A DNA stretch of 9,915 nt from a bacterium (GTDB lineage: Bacteria; Cyanobacteriota; Vampirovibrionia; Gastranaerophilales; Gastranaerophilaceae). Of this stretch, positions 1 through 6,160 are shown piece after piece. Under the pieces are notes generated by a model. The model saw only the letters and a list, made by a program, of their open reading frames with translations, made no database searches and had not been told where the DNA came from. Within the stretch, counting starts at the first letter, position 1, and every line of letters begins with the position of its first letter. The position numbers and the translations under genes are program-made. Where the stretch lies: contig SFZC01000068.1 of the NCBI GenBank assembly GCA_004558955.1, positions 1-9,915 on the forward strand, read 5' to 3'.

Positions 1-455
1 ATAAGCTCCAATTCCAACGCTTGCGGAACGTCCAAATCGTAATTTTTGGCAAATTCAGAAAAACTTCCCGCAGCCTTAACCATATCGGAACGGTCATAAT
101 AGTAATCGTCAGTATTAACTCGAGTTACGGCATCATCAATTTCAAACTCAGTTGCAAACGATTTGATAGTGTCGATAATATCAAGAGTAATAGTTGACTT
201 ACCGCTCGCAGTTTCGCCCGCAATACCGATAGATGCAGGTTTTGAAATGTGACCCGATAAATATTTTGCTAATTTAGAAATAATCGAAGGATTATAACCA
301 ATCAAAATAGAACCTTCCGACTTCAATTCTTCTTCAAAAATAACTTTTAATCTGTCTTCCACAGCCTGAACCCTGCTATATGGGGTGGAAACATACATTT
401 TTTTAGGCTTTAAAAATTTTTCTTCTTTTTGAGTTTGAAGTACATGTTCTATCAT
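1..455 (-). CDS. Uridine-kinase-like P-loop NTPase, N-terminal part (runs off the left edge)
   Basis: This is the first ~151 residues of a protein of the uridine kinase/phosphoribulokinase P-loop family, which phosphorylates nucleosides or small sugar-type substrates with ATP. I translated it by hand. It shows a Walker A motif GETASGKST at about residues 80-88 in a GIAG context, then NTDDYYYDRSD, corresponding to the Asp/Tyr substrate loop of uridine kinases (DSFYKDL-like). Further on, NYDLDVPQALELEL matches the NFDHPDALD-type motif. About 75 residues precede the P-loop, whereas typical Udk starts within ~10-15 residues of it, so there is an N-terminal extension and the true substrate is uncertain. 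The ATG at 455 lies 11 nt after an AAGG. An in-frame ATG at 464 is also possible, but only 2 nt follow the AAGG. The C-terminal half is outside the window. I am confident of the family but not of the substrate. Confidence 0.8.
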   Translation of the reverse strand, partial: MIEHVLQTQKEEKFLKPKKMYVSTPYSRVQAVEDRLKVIFEEELKSEGSILIGYNPSIISKLAKYLSGHISKPASIGIAGETASGKSTITLDIIDTIKSFATEFEIDDAVTRVNTDDYYYDRSDMVKAAGSFSEFAKNYDLDVPQALELEL

Positions 456-489
456 AAAATACATTACCTTCTAAATTTTTACTACATTC

Positions 490-509
490 ATAGTCTTTCT
501 AAAGACTAT
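490..509. promoter_or_regulatory. Perfect 20-bp palindrome in the promoter/leader of the uridine-kinase-like gene
   Basis: The arms ATAGTCTTT and AAAGACTAT are separated by 2 bases, giving a perfect dyad 35-54 bp before the ATG at 455. On the minus strand it overlaps a possible -10 box (TATAGT). Its size and placement suit an operator for a dimeric repressor. With a central loop of 4 it could instead form a short leader hairpin. The regulator is unknown. Confidence 0.35.
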
Positions 510-663
510 AACAAAAGTAAGTAAAAAACAAAATATTTTTTGTCAAAATATTAACTAAAGTAAATATAAATTTACAAAAGGATAAGAAATTTAAGAACAT
601 AATTCTCTGTTTTATTTTGATTTGGGAAGAGATGCCGAATCTACGCACTCGCATTAAACGTGC

Positions 664-760
664 CTTCACTTCGTTTTTGGCACTTGAGCTCGTGTTTGTC
701 AGGAATAACATCTTGGTAAGCCCCCAAAGAATTTCATCATTCTGAAAACTTAGAAAATTT
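664..760 (+). repeat. Degenerate dispersed repeat, copy A
   Basis: This segment shares ordered blocks with 5054-5149. The block CTTCGTTTTTGGCAC (669-683) matches CTTCGTTTTCGGCAC at 5055 with one difference and is followed by CTCGTG in both copies. The block TCATTCTGAAA occurs at 737 and at 5121 and is followed by CTTA in both. The distance between blocks is nearly equal: 68 bp here and 66 bp there. Copy A lacks the second arm of the hairpin found in copy B. It is non-coding and probably a decayed copy of a genome-wide repeat family. Confidence 0.5.
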
Positions 761-770
761 TGCGAACGTG

Positions 771-809
771 CAACAGAAAGTCGGCAAAGGCGAATGCCCT
801 TGCCGACTT
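771..809 (-). terminator. Rho-independent terminator of ppdK
   Basis: A 14-bp stem with one mismatch (AAGTCGGCAAAGGC / GCCCTTGCCGACTT, 778-791 and 796-809) closes a 4-base loop. It begins 26 bp past the ppdK stop. Read on the minus strand the stem is followed by TCTGTTG after two stem T residues, a modest T-tract. It isolates ppdK from the downstream uridine-kinase-like gene on the same strand. Confidence 0.8.
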
Positions 810-835
810 CTTTACATTAAATATTTCCGCTGAAA

Positions 836-3487
836 TTATTTTTTCATTTCAACTACTGCTTGTGCTGCAGCAAGTTTTGCTTGCGGAACTCTGAATGGTG
901 AGCATGAAACATAATTCAAACCGATTTTATGGCAGAATTTAACTGAATCTGGGTCGCCACCGTGTTCACCACAAACACCGCCAACCAATGTCGGGTTAAC
1001 TGATTTGCCTTTTTCCATTGACATTTCAACCAACTGACCAACACCTTTGGTATCAAGGGTTTCAAACGGGTTAGAAGGTAAGATTTTTTGTTCTACATAT
1101 CTGTTCAAGAATTTACCTTCCGCATCATCTCTTGAGTAACCGAAAGTCATCTGAGTAAGGTCGTTTGTACCGAAAGAGAAGAATTCCGCATATTCGGCAA
1201 TTTCATCAGCAGTCAATGCCGCACGAGGAATTTCAATCATTGTACCGAATTTGTAGTCAACTTCAATTCCTTTTTCAGTCATAACATCTTTTGCAACTCT
1301 TACCAAGATTTCTTTTGCAACTTTCAACTCGTTAACGTGACCGATTAACGGAATCATTACCCAAGGTTTAACGTCCAAACCTTCTTTTTTCAAATCACAG
1401 CAAGCTTCAAAGATTGCTCTAACTTGCATTTCATTGATTTCAGGGTATGTCAAACCTAAACGACAACCTCTCAAGCCCATCATAGGGTTAGATTCTGACA
1501 ATGATTCAACGATATGTAACAATTCTTCTTTGTGAGAAGCATCTTTACCTTGAGCCTTCAAAGCAGCAACTTCTGCAATCAACATTTCTTTATCAGGCAA
1601 GAATTCGTGTAAAGGCGGATCTAACAATCTGATTGTCATGTGGTGGTCGCTGCCTAAAGCCTTGAACATTGCATAGAAGTCAGCGTATTGCATTGGAAGA
1701 AGTTTATCTAAAGCTTCTTTTCTTGCTTCACGAGTACCTGCAATAATCATTTTTTGAACCCAAGGCAATCTGTCAGGATCCATGAACATGTGTTCAGTTC
1801 TGCAAAGACCAACACCTTCAGCACCAAATTTCAATGCGTTTTCGATATCTTTAGGAGTATCAGCGTTTGCTTCAACTTCTAACTCTCTGATTTCATCAAC
1901 CCAAGAGAAAAATTTGTTCCAGTTTTCGTCAATTTTTGCATCTACAAGTTTAACAGCACCGTCCATAACGATACCTTTACCGCCATCAAGAGAAATTACG
2001 TCATCTTTGTGGTAAACAGCACCGTCACAACCTGTCAAAGTTTCGTTTGCCAAGTCAATTTTCATGTCTTCGCAACCTGAAACACAAGGTTTACCCATAC
2101 CTTTTGCAACAACTGCTGCGTGAGAAGTAGCACCGCCTCTAAGTGTCAAAACACCTTGAGAAACAGCCATACCGTGAATATCATCAGGGCAAGTTTCTAC
2201 ACGAACCAAGATAACTTTTTCACCTGCTTCACCTCTTTTTGCAGCTTCTTCGGTATCAAATACGATTTTACCTACTGCAGCACCAGGAGATGCGTTTACA
2301 CCTTGTGCAATCTTATGAGCTTCAGCCATTGCTTTTGTATCAAAACATGGCAACAAGATTTGGTTAACTGAATAAGGGTCAACCAACTGAATTGCTCTTT
2401 CTTTAGTGATAATACCTTCTTCGCACATATCAACGGCAATTTTAACAGCTGCAGCAGCAGTTCTTTTACCATTACGAGTTTGAAGAATCCATAATTTACC
2501 ACGTTCGATTGTAAATTCCATATCTTGAACGTCTTTGTAACCAAGTTCAAGTTTTTTAGCAATATCAACATATTGTTTGTACAATTCAGGCATTTCAGTT
2601 TCCAATTCTGCGATTGGTTTTGGAGTTCTGATACCTGCTACAACGTCTTCACCTTGAGCATTTGTCAAGTATTCGCCGTAGAATTTATTTTCACCTGTTG
2701 CAGGGTTACGAGTGAAAGAAACACCTGTAGCACAATCGTCACCCATGTTACCGAATACCATTGTTTGAACGTTAACCGCAGTACCAAAGTTGTGGTCGAT
2801 TTTGTTCATGTTTCTGTAAGCAACGGCACGAGGAATGTTCCAAGAACGGAATACCGCTTCAATCGCTTCTTGTAATTGTACAAACGGATCTTGCGGGAAT
2901 TCTTTTCCTGTTACTTCTTTAATTACGTTTTTATAAATAGGAATAAGTGATTTCCAACCTTCAGCTGAAATTTCAGTATCAGATTTTACACCTTCTCTTT
3001 GTTTAACTTTTTCAACTTCTGATTCAAAGTATTTTTGTCTGTCCATTTCCCAAGCTACAGAACCAAACATAGTCAAAAATCTTCTGTATGAATCGTAGCA
3101 GAATCTTGGGTTATTAGTTAATTTAACCATTGCTTCAACGGTTTCATCGTTCAAACCTAAGTTCAAAATTGTTTCCATCATACCAGGCATTGAAACTCTT
3201 GCACCTGAACGAACAGAAACCAATAACGGATTAGTTTTGTCGCCAAATTTTTTACCTGCTTGTTCTTCAACAACATGCAAAGCTGATTTAACTTCTTCCA
3301 TCAAACCTGCAGGCATTGAATTACCGTTGTTAATGTATTCCATACAAGTTTCTGTAGTAATTGTCAGTCCCGGAGGTACCGGCAAACCCAGATTTGTCAT
3401 TTCAGCAAGGTTGGCACCTTTACCACCAAGAAGATTACGCATATCTGCATTACCTTCTTTAAATAGCCAAACTCGTTTTTCTGTCAT
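836..3487 (-). CDS. ppdK: Pyruvate, phosphate dikinase (PPDK)
   Basis: This cytoplasmic enzyme interconverts ATP + Pi + pyruvate and AMP + PPi + phosphoenolpyruvate. In anaerobes it often works in the glycolytic direction, in others it makes PEP for gluconeogenesis. At 883 aa it has the full bacterial length. The ATP-grasp N-terminus has GGKGANLAEM (21-30) and SVRSGARVSMPGMMET (91-106). The swivelling phosphohistidine domain has GGATSHAAVVAKGMGKPCVSG (451-471): His456 is the phosphorylated residue and Thr454 is where PDRP regulators act in other species. The TIM-barrel PEP/pyruvate domain carries LCRTEHMF (561-568), IRLLDPPLHEF (619-629), MIEIPRA (750-756), FGTNDLTQM (772-780) and the catalytic Cys839 in GGVCGEHGGDP. 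No key residue is missing. The ATG at 3487 follows AAAGGAG (3496-3502) by 8 nt. The gene is monocistronic, with its own promoter and terminator, and is transcribed divergently from fliI. Confidence 0.98.
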   Translation of the reverse strand: MTEKRVWLFKEGNADMRNLLGGKGANLAEMTNLGLPVPPGLTITTETCMEYINNGNSMPAGLMEEVKSALHVVEEQAGKKFGDKTNPLLVSVRSGARVSMPGMMETILNLGLNDETVEAMVKLTNNPRFCYDSYRRFLTMFGSVAWEMDRQKYFESEVEKVKQREGVKSDTEISAEGWKSLIPIYKNVIKEVTGKEFPQDPFVQLQEAIEAVFRSWNIPRAVAYRNMNKIDHNFGTAVNVQTMVFGNMGDDCATGVSFTRNPATGENKFYGEYLTNAQGEDVVAGIRTPKPIAELETEMPELYKQYVDIAKKLELGYKDVQDMEFTIERGKLWILQTRNGKRTAAAAVKIAVDMCEEGIITKERAIQLVDPYSVNQILLPCFDTKAMAEAHKIAQGVNASPGAAVGKIVFDTEEAAKRGEAGEKVILVRVETCPDDIHGMAVSQGVLTLRGGATSHAAVVAKGMGKPCVSGCEDMKIDLANETLTGCDGAVYHKDDVISLDGGKGIVMDGAVKLVDAKIDENWNKFFSWVDEIRELEVEANADTPKDIENALKFGAEGVGLCRTEHMFMDPDRLPWVQKMIIAGTREARKEALDKLLPMQYADFYAMFKALGSDHHMTIRLLDPPLHEFLPDKEMLIAEVAALKAQGKDASHKEELLHIVESLSESNPMMGLRGCRLGLTYPEINEMQVRAIFEACCDLKKEGLDVKPWVMIPLIGHVNELKVAKEILVRVAKDVMTEKGIEVDYKFGTMIEIPRAALTADEIAEYAEFFSFGTNDLTQMTFGYSRDDAEGKFLNRYVEQKILPSNPFETLDTKGVGQLVEMSMEKGKSVNPTLVGGVCGEHGGDPDSVKFCHKIGLNYVSCSPFRVPQAKLAAAQAVVEMKK

Positions 3488-3502
3488 AATTTTTTCTCCT
3501 TT

Positions 3503-3591
3503 ATACGTTAAGCTTAAATTGATAAACTCCGTTCGTATTTTATCACAAACATGAGATTTGACAAAGTTTTGACCTCATTAACTTAACGTAT
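3503..3591. repeat. Inverted repeat flanking the ppdK promoter
   Basis: ATACGTTAAG at 3503-3512 recurs as its exact reverse complement CTTAACGTAT at 3582-3591. Allowing one inserted base, the match extends to about 14 positions (ATACGTTAAG[C]TTAA). The left arm overlaps the perfect palindrome TTAAGCTTAA (3508-3517) and lies between the predicted ppdK transcription start and its ribosome site. The right arm lies upstream of the -35 box. The arrangement would suit two operators bound by one regulator, possibly with looping, but function is inferred only from position. Confidence 0.4.
3537..3564 (-). promoter_or_regulatory. Sigma-70-type promoter of ppdK
   Basis: On the minus strand TTGTCA (3559-3564) and TAAAAT (3537-3542) are separated by 16 bp. 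Both match the housekeeping consensus at 5 of 6 positions. Transcription should begin near 3530, giving a leader of roughly 43 nt that contains the AAAGGAG ribosome site. Confidence 0.65.
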
Positions 3592-3623
3592 TTTTCGCAA
3601 ATGTTATTATTTTCTTAATAAAA

Positions 3624-3651
3624 TTGTTAAGAAGCCAAAATTTGTTATAAT
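3624..3651 (+). promoter_or_regulatory. Promoter of fliI, predicted to give a leaderless mRNA
   Basis: TTGTTA (3624-3629) and a perfect TATAAT (3646-3651) are separated by 16 bp. The ATG starts at 3658, only 6 bases after the -10 box, which is where transcription itself normally starts. There is no purine-rich ribosome site between them. An in-frame TAA at 3652-3654 rules out any start codon further upstream. Confidence 0.7.
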
Positions 3652-3657
3652 TAAAGT

Positions 3658-5004
3658 ATGGAAGATTTTGATAAAAGTGCACTAACAGACATAAAAAAGA
3701 AAGTTAAAGACAAGCTAAGCACAGCAGACCTTTACACCTTTAAAGGTACAGTATCAAAGCTTTTGGGATTGACCGTTGAGGTTAAACTTCCGGGGTTGAA
3801 AATCGGCGATTTATGCTATATTGAAAACTTTGCGGGAGAACAAAAACCTGCTGAAGTTCAAGCCTTCAAAGGTGAAGTTGCACAATTATCACTACTGCTT
3901 GACGGTAACGGAATCGGGCAAGGCAGCCTTGTTACAACAACAAGACGTCCGATTACAATTCCTGTCGGAGATTTTTTGCTGGGCAGACTGATTGACCCGT
4001 TAGGAAATCCTATTGACGGAAAACCTTTAGACACAACAAACGCACTTTGGAAAGAAATCGAAGGACCGCCACCCGGACCGTTTGAAAGACCAATTATCAC
4101 GGAACAATTCTCAACAGGTGTTCGTGCGATTGACGGCTGCATGACAATGGGTTGCGGACAGCGTTTAGGGTTGTTTGCAGGTTCAGGGGTAGGTAAAAGT
4201 ACCCTGCTTGGTATGATTGCAAGAAATTCCGATGCAGATGTCAACGTTGTTGCACTAATCGGTGAACGTGGTCGTGAGGTTAAAGAATTTGTTGAAGATG
4301 CACTGGGCGAATACGGTATGTCAAAGTCTGTTTTGGTATGTTCAACAGGTGACCAACCGCCACTAATCAGACAAAAAGCACTTTTGACGGCAACTGCAGT
4401 TTGTGAATATTTTAGAGATCAGGGTAAAAAAGTTTTCTTGATGACAGATACCGTAACACGTTGTGCAATGGCAGGACGTGAAGTCGGCTTATCTCTTGGC
4501 GAACCACCAACAATGAAGGGGTATCCGCCGTCAATTTTCTCATGGTTACAAAAAGTTTTGGAAAGAGCGGGAAACAGCCCGAAAGGTTCAATTACCGCAC
4601 TATACACCGTACTTATGGAAGGTGATGATATTTCAGACCCGATTGTCGATATTGTTCGTGGTATTGTTGACGGTCACATTTTCTTGTCAAGAAAGGTTGC
4701 GGAATCTAACCACTACCCTGCGATTGACGTTTTAGGAAGTATCTCACGTTTGATGAGTGCTATCGCTTCACCTGAGCATAAAAAAGCGGCCGGAAAACTG
4801 CGTACGATAATGTCACTTTACCGTGAAAATAAAGACTTGATTGATGTCGGCATGTATCAACCCGGGTCAAACCCGCGACTTGATACGGCGATTGAGATGA
4901 TGCCAAAGATTAACGCCTTTTTGCAACAACGAACAGACGACAGCGTAACAATGGAAGGTACGATTAATCAACTTATCGAAATGATGCAAAATGTTGATAT
5001 TTAG
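3658..5004 (+). CDS. fliI: FliI/SctN-type ATPase of flagellar or type III protein export
   Basis: This rotary-type hexameric ATPase works at the cytoplasmic gate of a flagellar or injectisome export apparatus, releasing substrates from chaperones. Its 448 aa is the usual family length. An N-terminal beta-barrel (about 25-98) includes KIGDLCYIE. The catalytic core follows: Walker A AGSGVGKST (174-182), IGERGREVKEF (201-211) with the catalytic-glutamate region, STGDQPPLIR (229-238), Walker B FLMTDTVTR (260-268), and REVGLSLGEPPTMKGYPPSIFSWLQKVLERAGN, which separates FliI from F1-beta and Rho. DGHIFLSR, HYPAIDVLGSISR (Arg364 as likely arginine finger) and LIDVGMYQPGSNPRLD follow. F1-alpha/beta is unlikely because of the LERAGN...GSITALYTVL...EGDD segment. 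The Walker B context TDT replaces the commoner MDS, with the Asp kept. The start is fixed by an in-frame stop two codons upstream. No export partner (fliH, fliJ, flhA) lies in the window. Confidence 0.93.
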   Translation: MEDFDKSALTDIKKKVKDKLSTADLYTFKGTVSKLLGLTVEVKLPGLKIGDLCYIENFAGEQKPAEVQAFKGEVAQLSLLLDGNGIGQGSLVTTTRRPITIPVGDFLLGRLIDPLGNPIDGKPLDTTNALWKEIEGPPPGPFERPIITEQFSTGVRAIDGCMTMGCGQRLGLFAGSGVGKSTLLGMIARNSDADVNVVALIGERGREVKEFVEDALGEYGMSKSVLVCSTGDQPPLIRQKALLTATAVCEYFRDQGKKVFLMTDTVTRCAMAGREVGLSLGEPPTMKGYPPSIFSWLQKVLERAGNSPKGSITALYTVLMEGDDISDPIVDIVRGIVDGHIFLSRKVAESNHYPAIDVLGSISRLMSAIASPEHKKAAGKLRTIMSLYRENKDLIDVGMYQPGSNPRLDTAIEMMPKINAFLQQRTDDSVTMEGTINQLIEMMQNVDI

Positions 5005-5019
5005 AGATAAGACAAAAGC

Positions 5020-5210
5020 AGAAATTACGTTGTCGGCGAGCAACACCGACATACCTTCGTTTTCGGCACATTACTCGTGCAGTTCAGTATGACTATTTGA
5101 TGAACCTACCAAATGGTACGTCATTCTGAAAGGCTTAAAAAATCCTTTGAACTTGTGAAAAGTGATTTTTAGCCTATTCAGAATCTGTCAGAAGAAATTA
5201 CGTTTTCGGC
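5020..5210 (+). repeat. Repeat cluster downstream of fliI (includes dispersed repeat copy B)
   Basis: The 18-mer AGAAATTACGTTGTCGGC at 5020-5037 recurs at 5193-5210 with one difference. A related TTCGTTTTCGGC lies at 5056-5067. The part at 5054-5149 matches copy A at 664-760. A small hairpin TGTCGG-N9-CCGACA occupies 5031-5051 but has no T-run, so it is a poor terminator for fliI. The cluster is non-coding; open frames are short in every direction. No other terminator for fliI is evident before 5302. Confidence 0.6.
5123..5184. repeat. Long imperfect hairpin (TCATTCTGAA...TTCAGAAT type)
   Basis: The outer arms ATTCTGAA (5123-5130) and TTCAGAAT (5177-5184) pair perfectly. After a one-base bulge AGGCT pairs with AGCCT (5131-5135 / 5171-5175). 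After a two-base bulge AAAAATC pairs with GATTTTT (5138-5144 / 5164-5170), and CTTT with AAAG closes the apical loop, which includes GAACTTGTG. The outer and loop sequences resemble palindromic TCATTCTGAACTTG...TTCAGAATCT elements that I recall from other genomes. It could slow or protect the 3' end of fliI mRNA. Confidence 0.6.
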
Positions 5211-5244
5211 ATGACAATGCTAACCTACCTTGCAGAGTTGCTAA

Positions 5245-5275
5245 TTAAAAAGGCGGTTTTGTAACTAGCCGCCTT
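5245..5275 (-). terminator. Rho-independent terminator of the 133-aa gene
   Basis: A stem of 7 GC-rich pairs, AAGGCGG/CCGCCTT (5250-5256 and 5269-5275), with a 12-base loop is followed on the minus strand by TTTAATT. It lies about 28 bp beyond the stop of the gene starting at 5704 and points away from it. Confidence 0.75.
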
Positions 5276-5302
5276 ATAAATGAGTTATTTAATCTTTCTA
5301 AA

Positions 5303-5704
5303 TTAACTTTTTTTAGATGCATCAAGAACACTCGCCAGCCACAAGCCTACACCGGCAAGTCCTAAATATTTTGCCGCCGTACCTTTGAAAATCATTTTAG
5401 AAGCACCTTTTAAATTTTTTGCACTTTCTTTTCCTTCAATTACGTCCAAAATTTGGTTAGGACATTCAGTGGCAAGTTTCAACGTATCTTTAGCTAAACT
5501 TTGTTTTAATTTTCTTGCACCAATTCTGCACAAGGCAGTACCTGCCATAAATGTTGCCCCCGCACCGACTCTGCCGTCACAGATTTGACCTAACCCCGGC
5601 AAGACCGCAGACGCTATGGTTTTTGTTGTTGAATTTGATTTCTTTTCTTCGGGATTATACTGATTTGCTCTATTTCCCGCAAAATTTACCGCACTAATTG
5701 ACAT
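5303..5704 (-). CDS. Small PGLGQ-motif membrane-associated protein, function unknown
   Basis: I do not recognise a named family for this 133-residue protein. It opens with a polar, Asn/Ser/Lys-rich segment (1-28, including VNFAGN at 6-11). A hydrophobic stretch with LPGLGQ (35-40) follows, then a Gly/Ala-rich segment (46-63), a charged middle (64-106) and a final hydrophobic segment (about 110-128, GLAGVGLWLASVL). The PGLGQ pattern followed by glycines is reminiscent of TM2-like or DUF5683-type small membrane proteins ('PGLGQxYxG'), but that likeness is short. No signal peptidase site is evident. The ATG at 5704 follows AGAAAGG (5712-5718) by 7 nt, a good ribosome site, and a terminator follows the stop, so I consider it a real gene. 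It lies downstream of the 92-aa gene on the same strand, but a terminator intervenes. Confidence 0.72.
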   Translation of the reverse strand: MSISAVNFAGNRANQYNPEEKKSNSTTKTIASAVLPGLGQICDGRVGAGATFMAGTALCRIGARKLKQSLAKDTLKLATECPNQILDVIEGKESAKNLKGASKMIFKGTAAKYLGLAGVGLWLASVLDASKKS

Positions 5705-5743
5705 CTTTCTACCTTTCTGAAATTTTTACCTACATTTAATTAG

Positions 5744-5787
5744 TTTAAAAATTCGCCATAAATGTATTGCCATATTATGGCGAATTT
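5744..5787 (-). terminator. Rho-independent terminator of the 92-aa gene
   Basis: A 13-bp perfect stem, AAATTCGCCATAA/TTATGGCGAATTT (5749-5761 and 5775-5787), with a 13-base loop ends on the minus strand in TTTTTAAAC. It starts 14 bp after the TAG of the 92-aa gene and 45 bp before the ATG of the next gene, so the two small genes are probably separate units or joined only by read-through. Confidence 0.82.
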
Positions 5788-5801
5788 AACAATTATCAAA
5801 A

Positions 5802-6080
5802 CTAGCCTAATAGATTTTTCACAAAATTTACTGCCTTTTGTGCTACTTTTGAGGGAGTCTTTGTATCCACAAGAACCCTTCTCATTTCCATGAAACTATT
5901 ATAGGCTTTTTCTTCCGGTGAACCTTTTTGGAAGGCGTATTTGCAATCGGTTCTAAAATTGTAATTAAAAGGATTTTCATTACTAGGTATTAATCTTTTA
6001 CATGGTGCATTTTTTGTTGCTTTAAGCCCCTGTTTTACCATTCCCAAACCTTTTCTTGCCCCTACTGATAATAATGTCAT
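5802..6080 (-). CDS. Small basic hypothetical protein (92 aa)
   Basis: I do not recognise this protein. From the ATG at 6080 it has 92 residues. Lys/Arg are abundant in the first 30 residues (ARKGLGMVKQGLKATKNAPCKR). Two cysteines lie at 27 and 46. The rest looks amphipathic, with a helical C-terminus (about 75-92, TPSKVAQKAVNFVKNLLG). There is no clear membrane segment or enzyme motif. The start is chosen because AGGTGG (6086-6091) stands 5 nt upstream. The same frame stays open upstream to an ATG at 6197 inside a pentanucleotide repeat, which would add 39 residues (MVWYGMVWRGG...). That extension looks like translated repeat DNA rather than protein, but it cannot be excluded. A strong minus-strand promoter (6209-6237) lies upstream and a terminator lies downstream. 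Confidence 0.62.
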   Translation of the reverse strand: MTLLSVGARKGLGMVKQGLKATKNAPCKRLIPSNENPFNYNFRTDCKYAFQKGSPEEKAYNSFMEMRRVLVDTKTPSKVAQKAVNFVKNLLG

Positions 6081-6160
6081 AATTTCCACCTTTTCCTTTC
6101 GTTTTAATATTTTGTTTTTGCTTACATATATATTAAACCAAGCGAAAGCTGGTATTTGCT

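Larger units (their letters stand above)
456..777. other. Intergenic region upstream of the uridine-kinase-like gene
   Basis: This stretch of about 320 bases contains no convincing gene. Nearest the kinase gene is AT-rich promoter-type DNA. On the minus strand a perfect TTGACA (541-546) stands 17 bp from a poor -10 (TACTTA, 518-523), and a TATAGT sits inside a 20-bp palindrome at 490-509. The middle part (about 545-630) is featureless and A/T-rich. From about 664 to 760 the sequence resembles the repeat cluster downstream of fliI (separate entry). The only sizeable open frame, on the minus strand at 499-711, runs through the repeat and the AT-rich promoter DNA, lacks a Shine-Dalgarno site and ends in low-complexity hydrophobic codons, so I do not annotate it as a gene. 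Confidence 0.6.

Noticed and set aside
499..711. 70-codon minus-strand open frame
   Set aside because: It crosses a dispersed repeat and AT-rich promoter DNA, has no ribosome site and ends in low-complexity Phe/Tyr/Leu/Asn codons; treated as non-coding.
1782..3554. Several plus-strand open frames opposite ppdK
   Set aside because: They are antisense shadows of a full-length, well-conserved PPDK and lack start signals.
3858..4607. Minus-strand open frames inside fliI
   Set aside because: Antisense to conserved FliI motifs; no ribosome sites and Pro/Ser/Thr-rich nonsense composition.
5031..5051. TGTCGG-N9-CCGACA hairpin as a fliI terminator
   Set aside because: The stem is only 6 bp and is followed by TACCTTCG rather than a T-run; more likely part of the repeat cluster.
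5020..5210. CRISPR array
   Set aside because: The repeated units are short, imperfect and irregularly spaced, and there are no cas genes.
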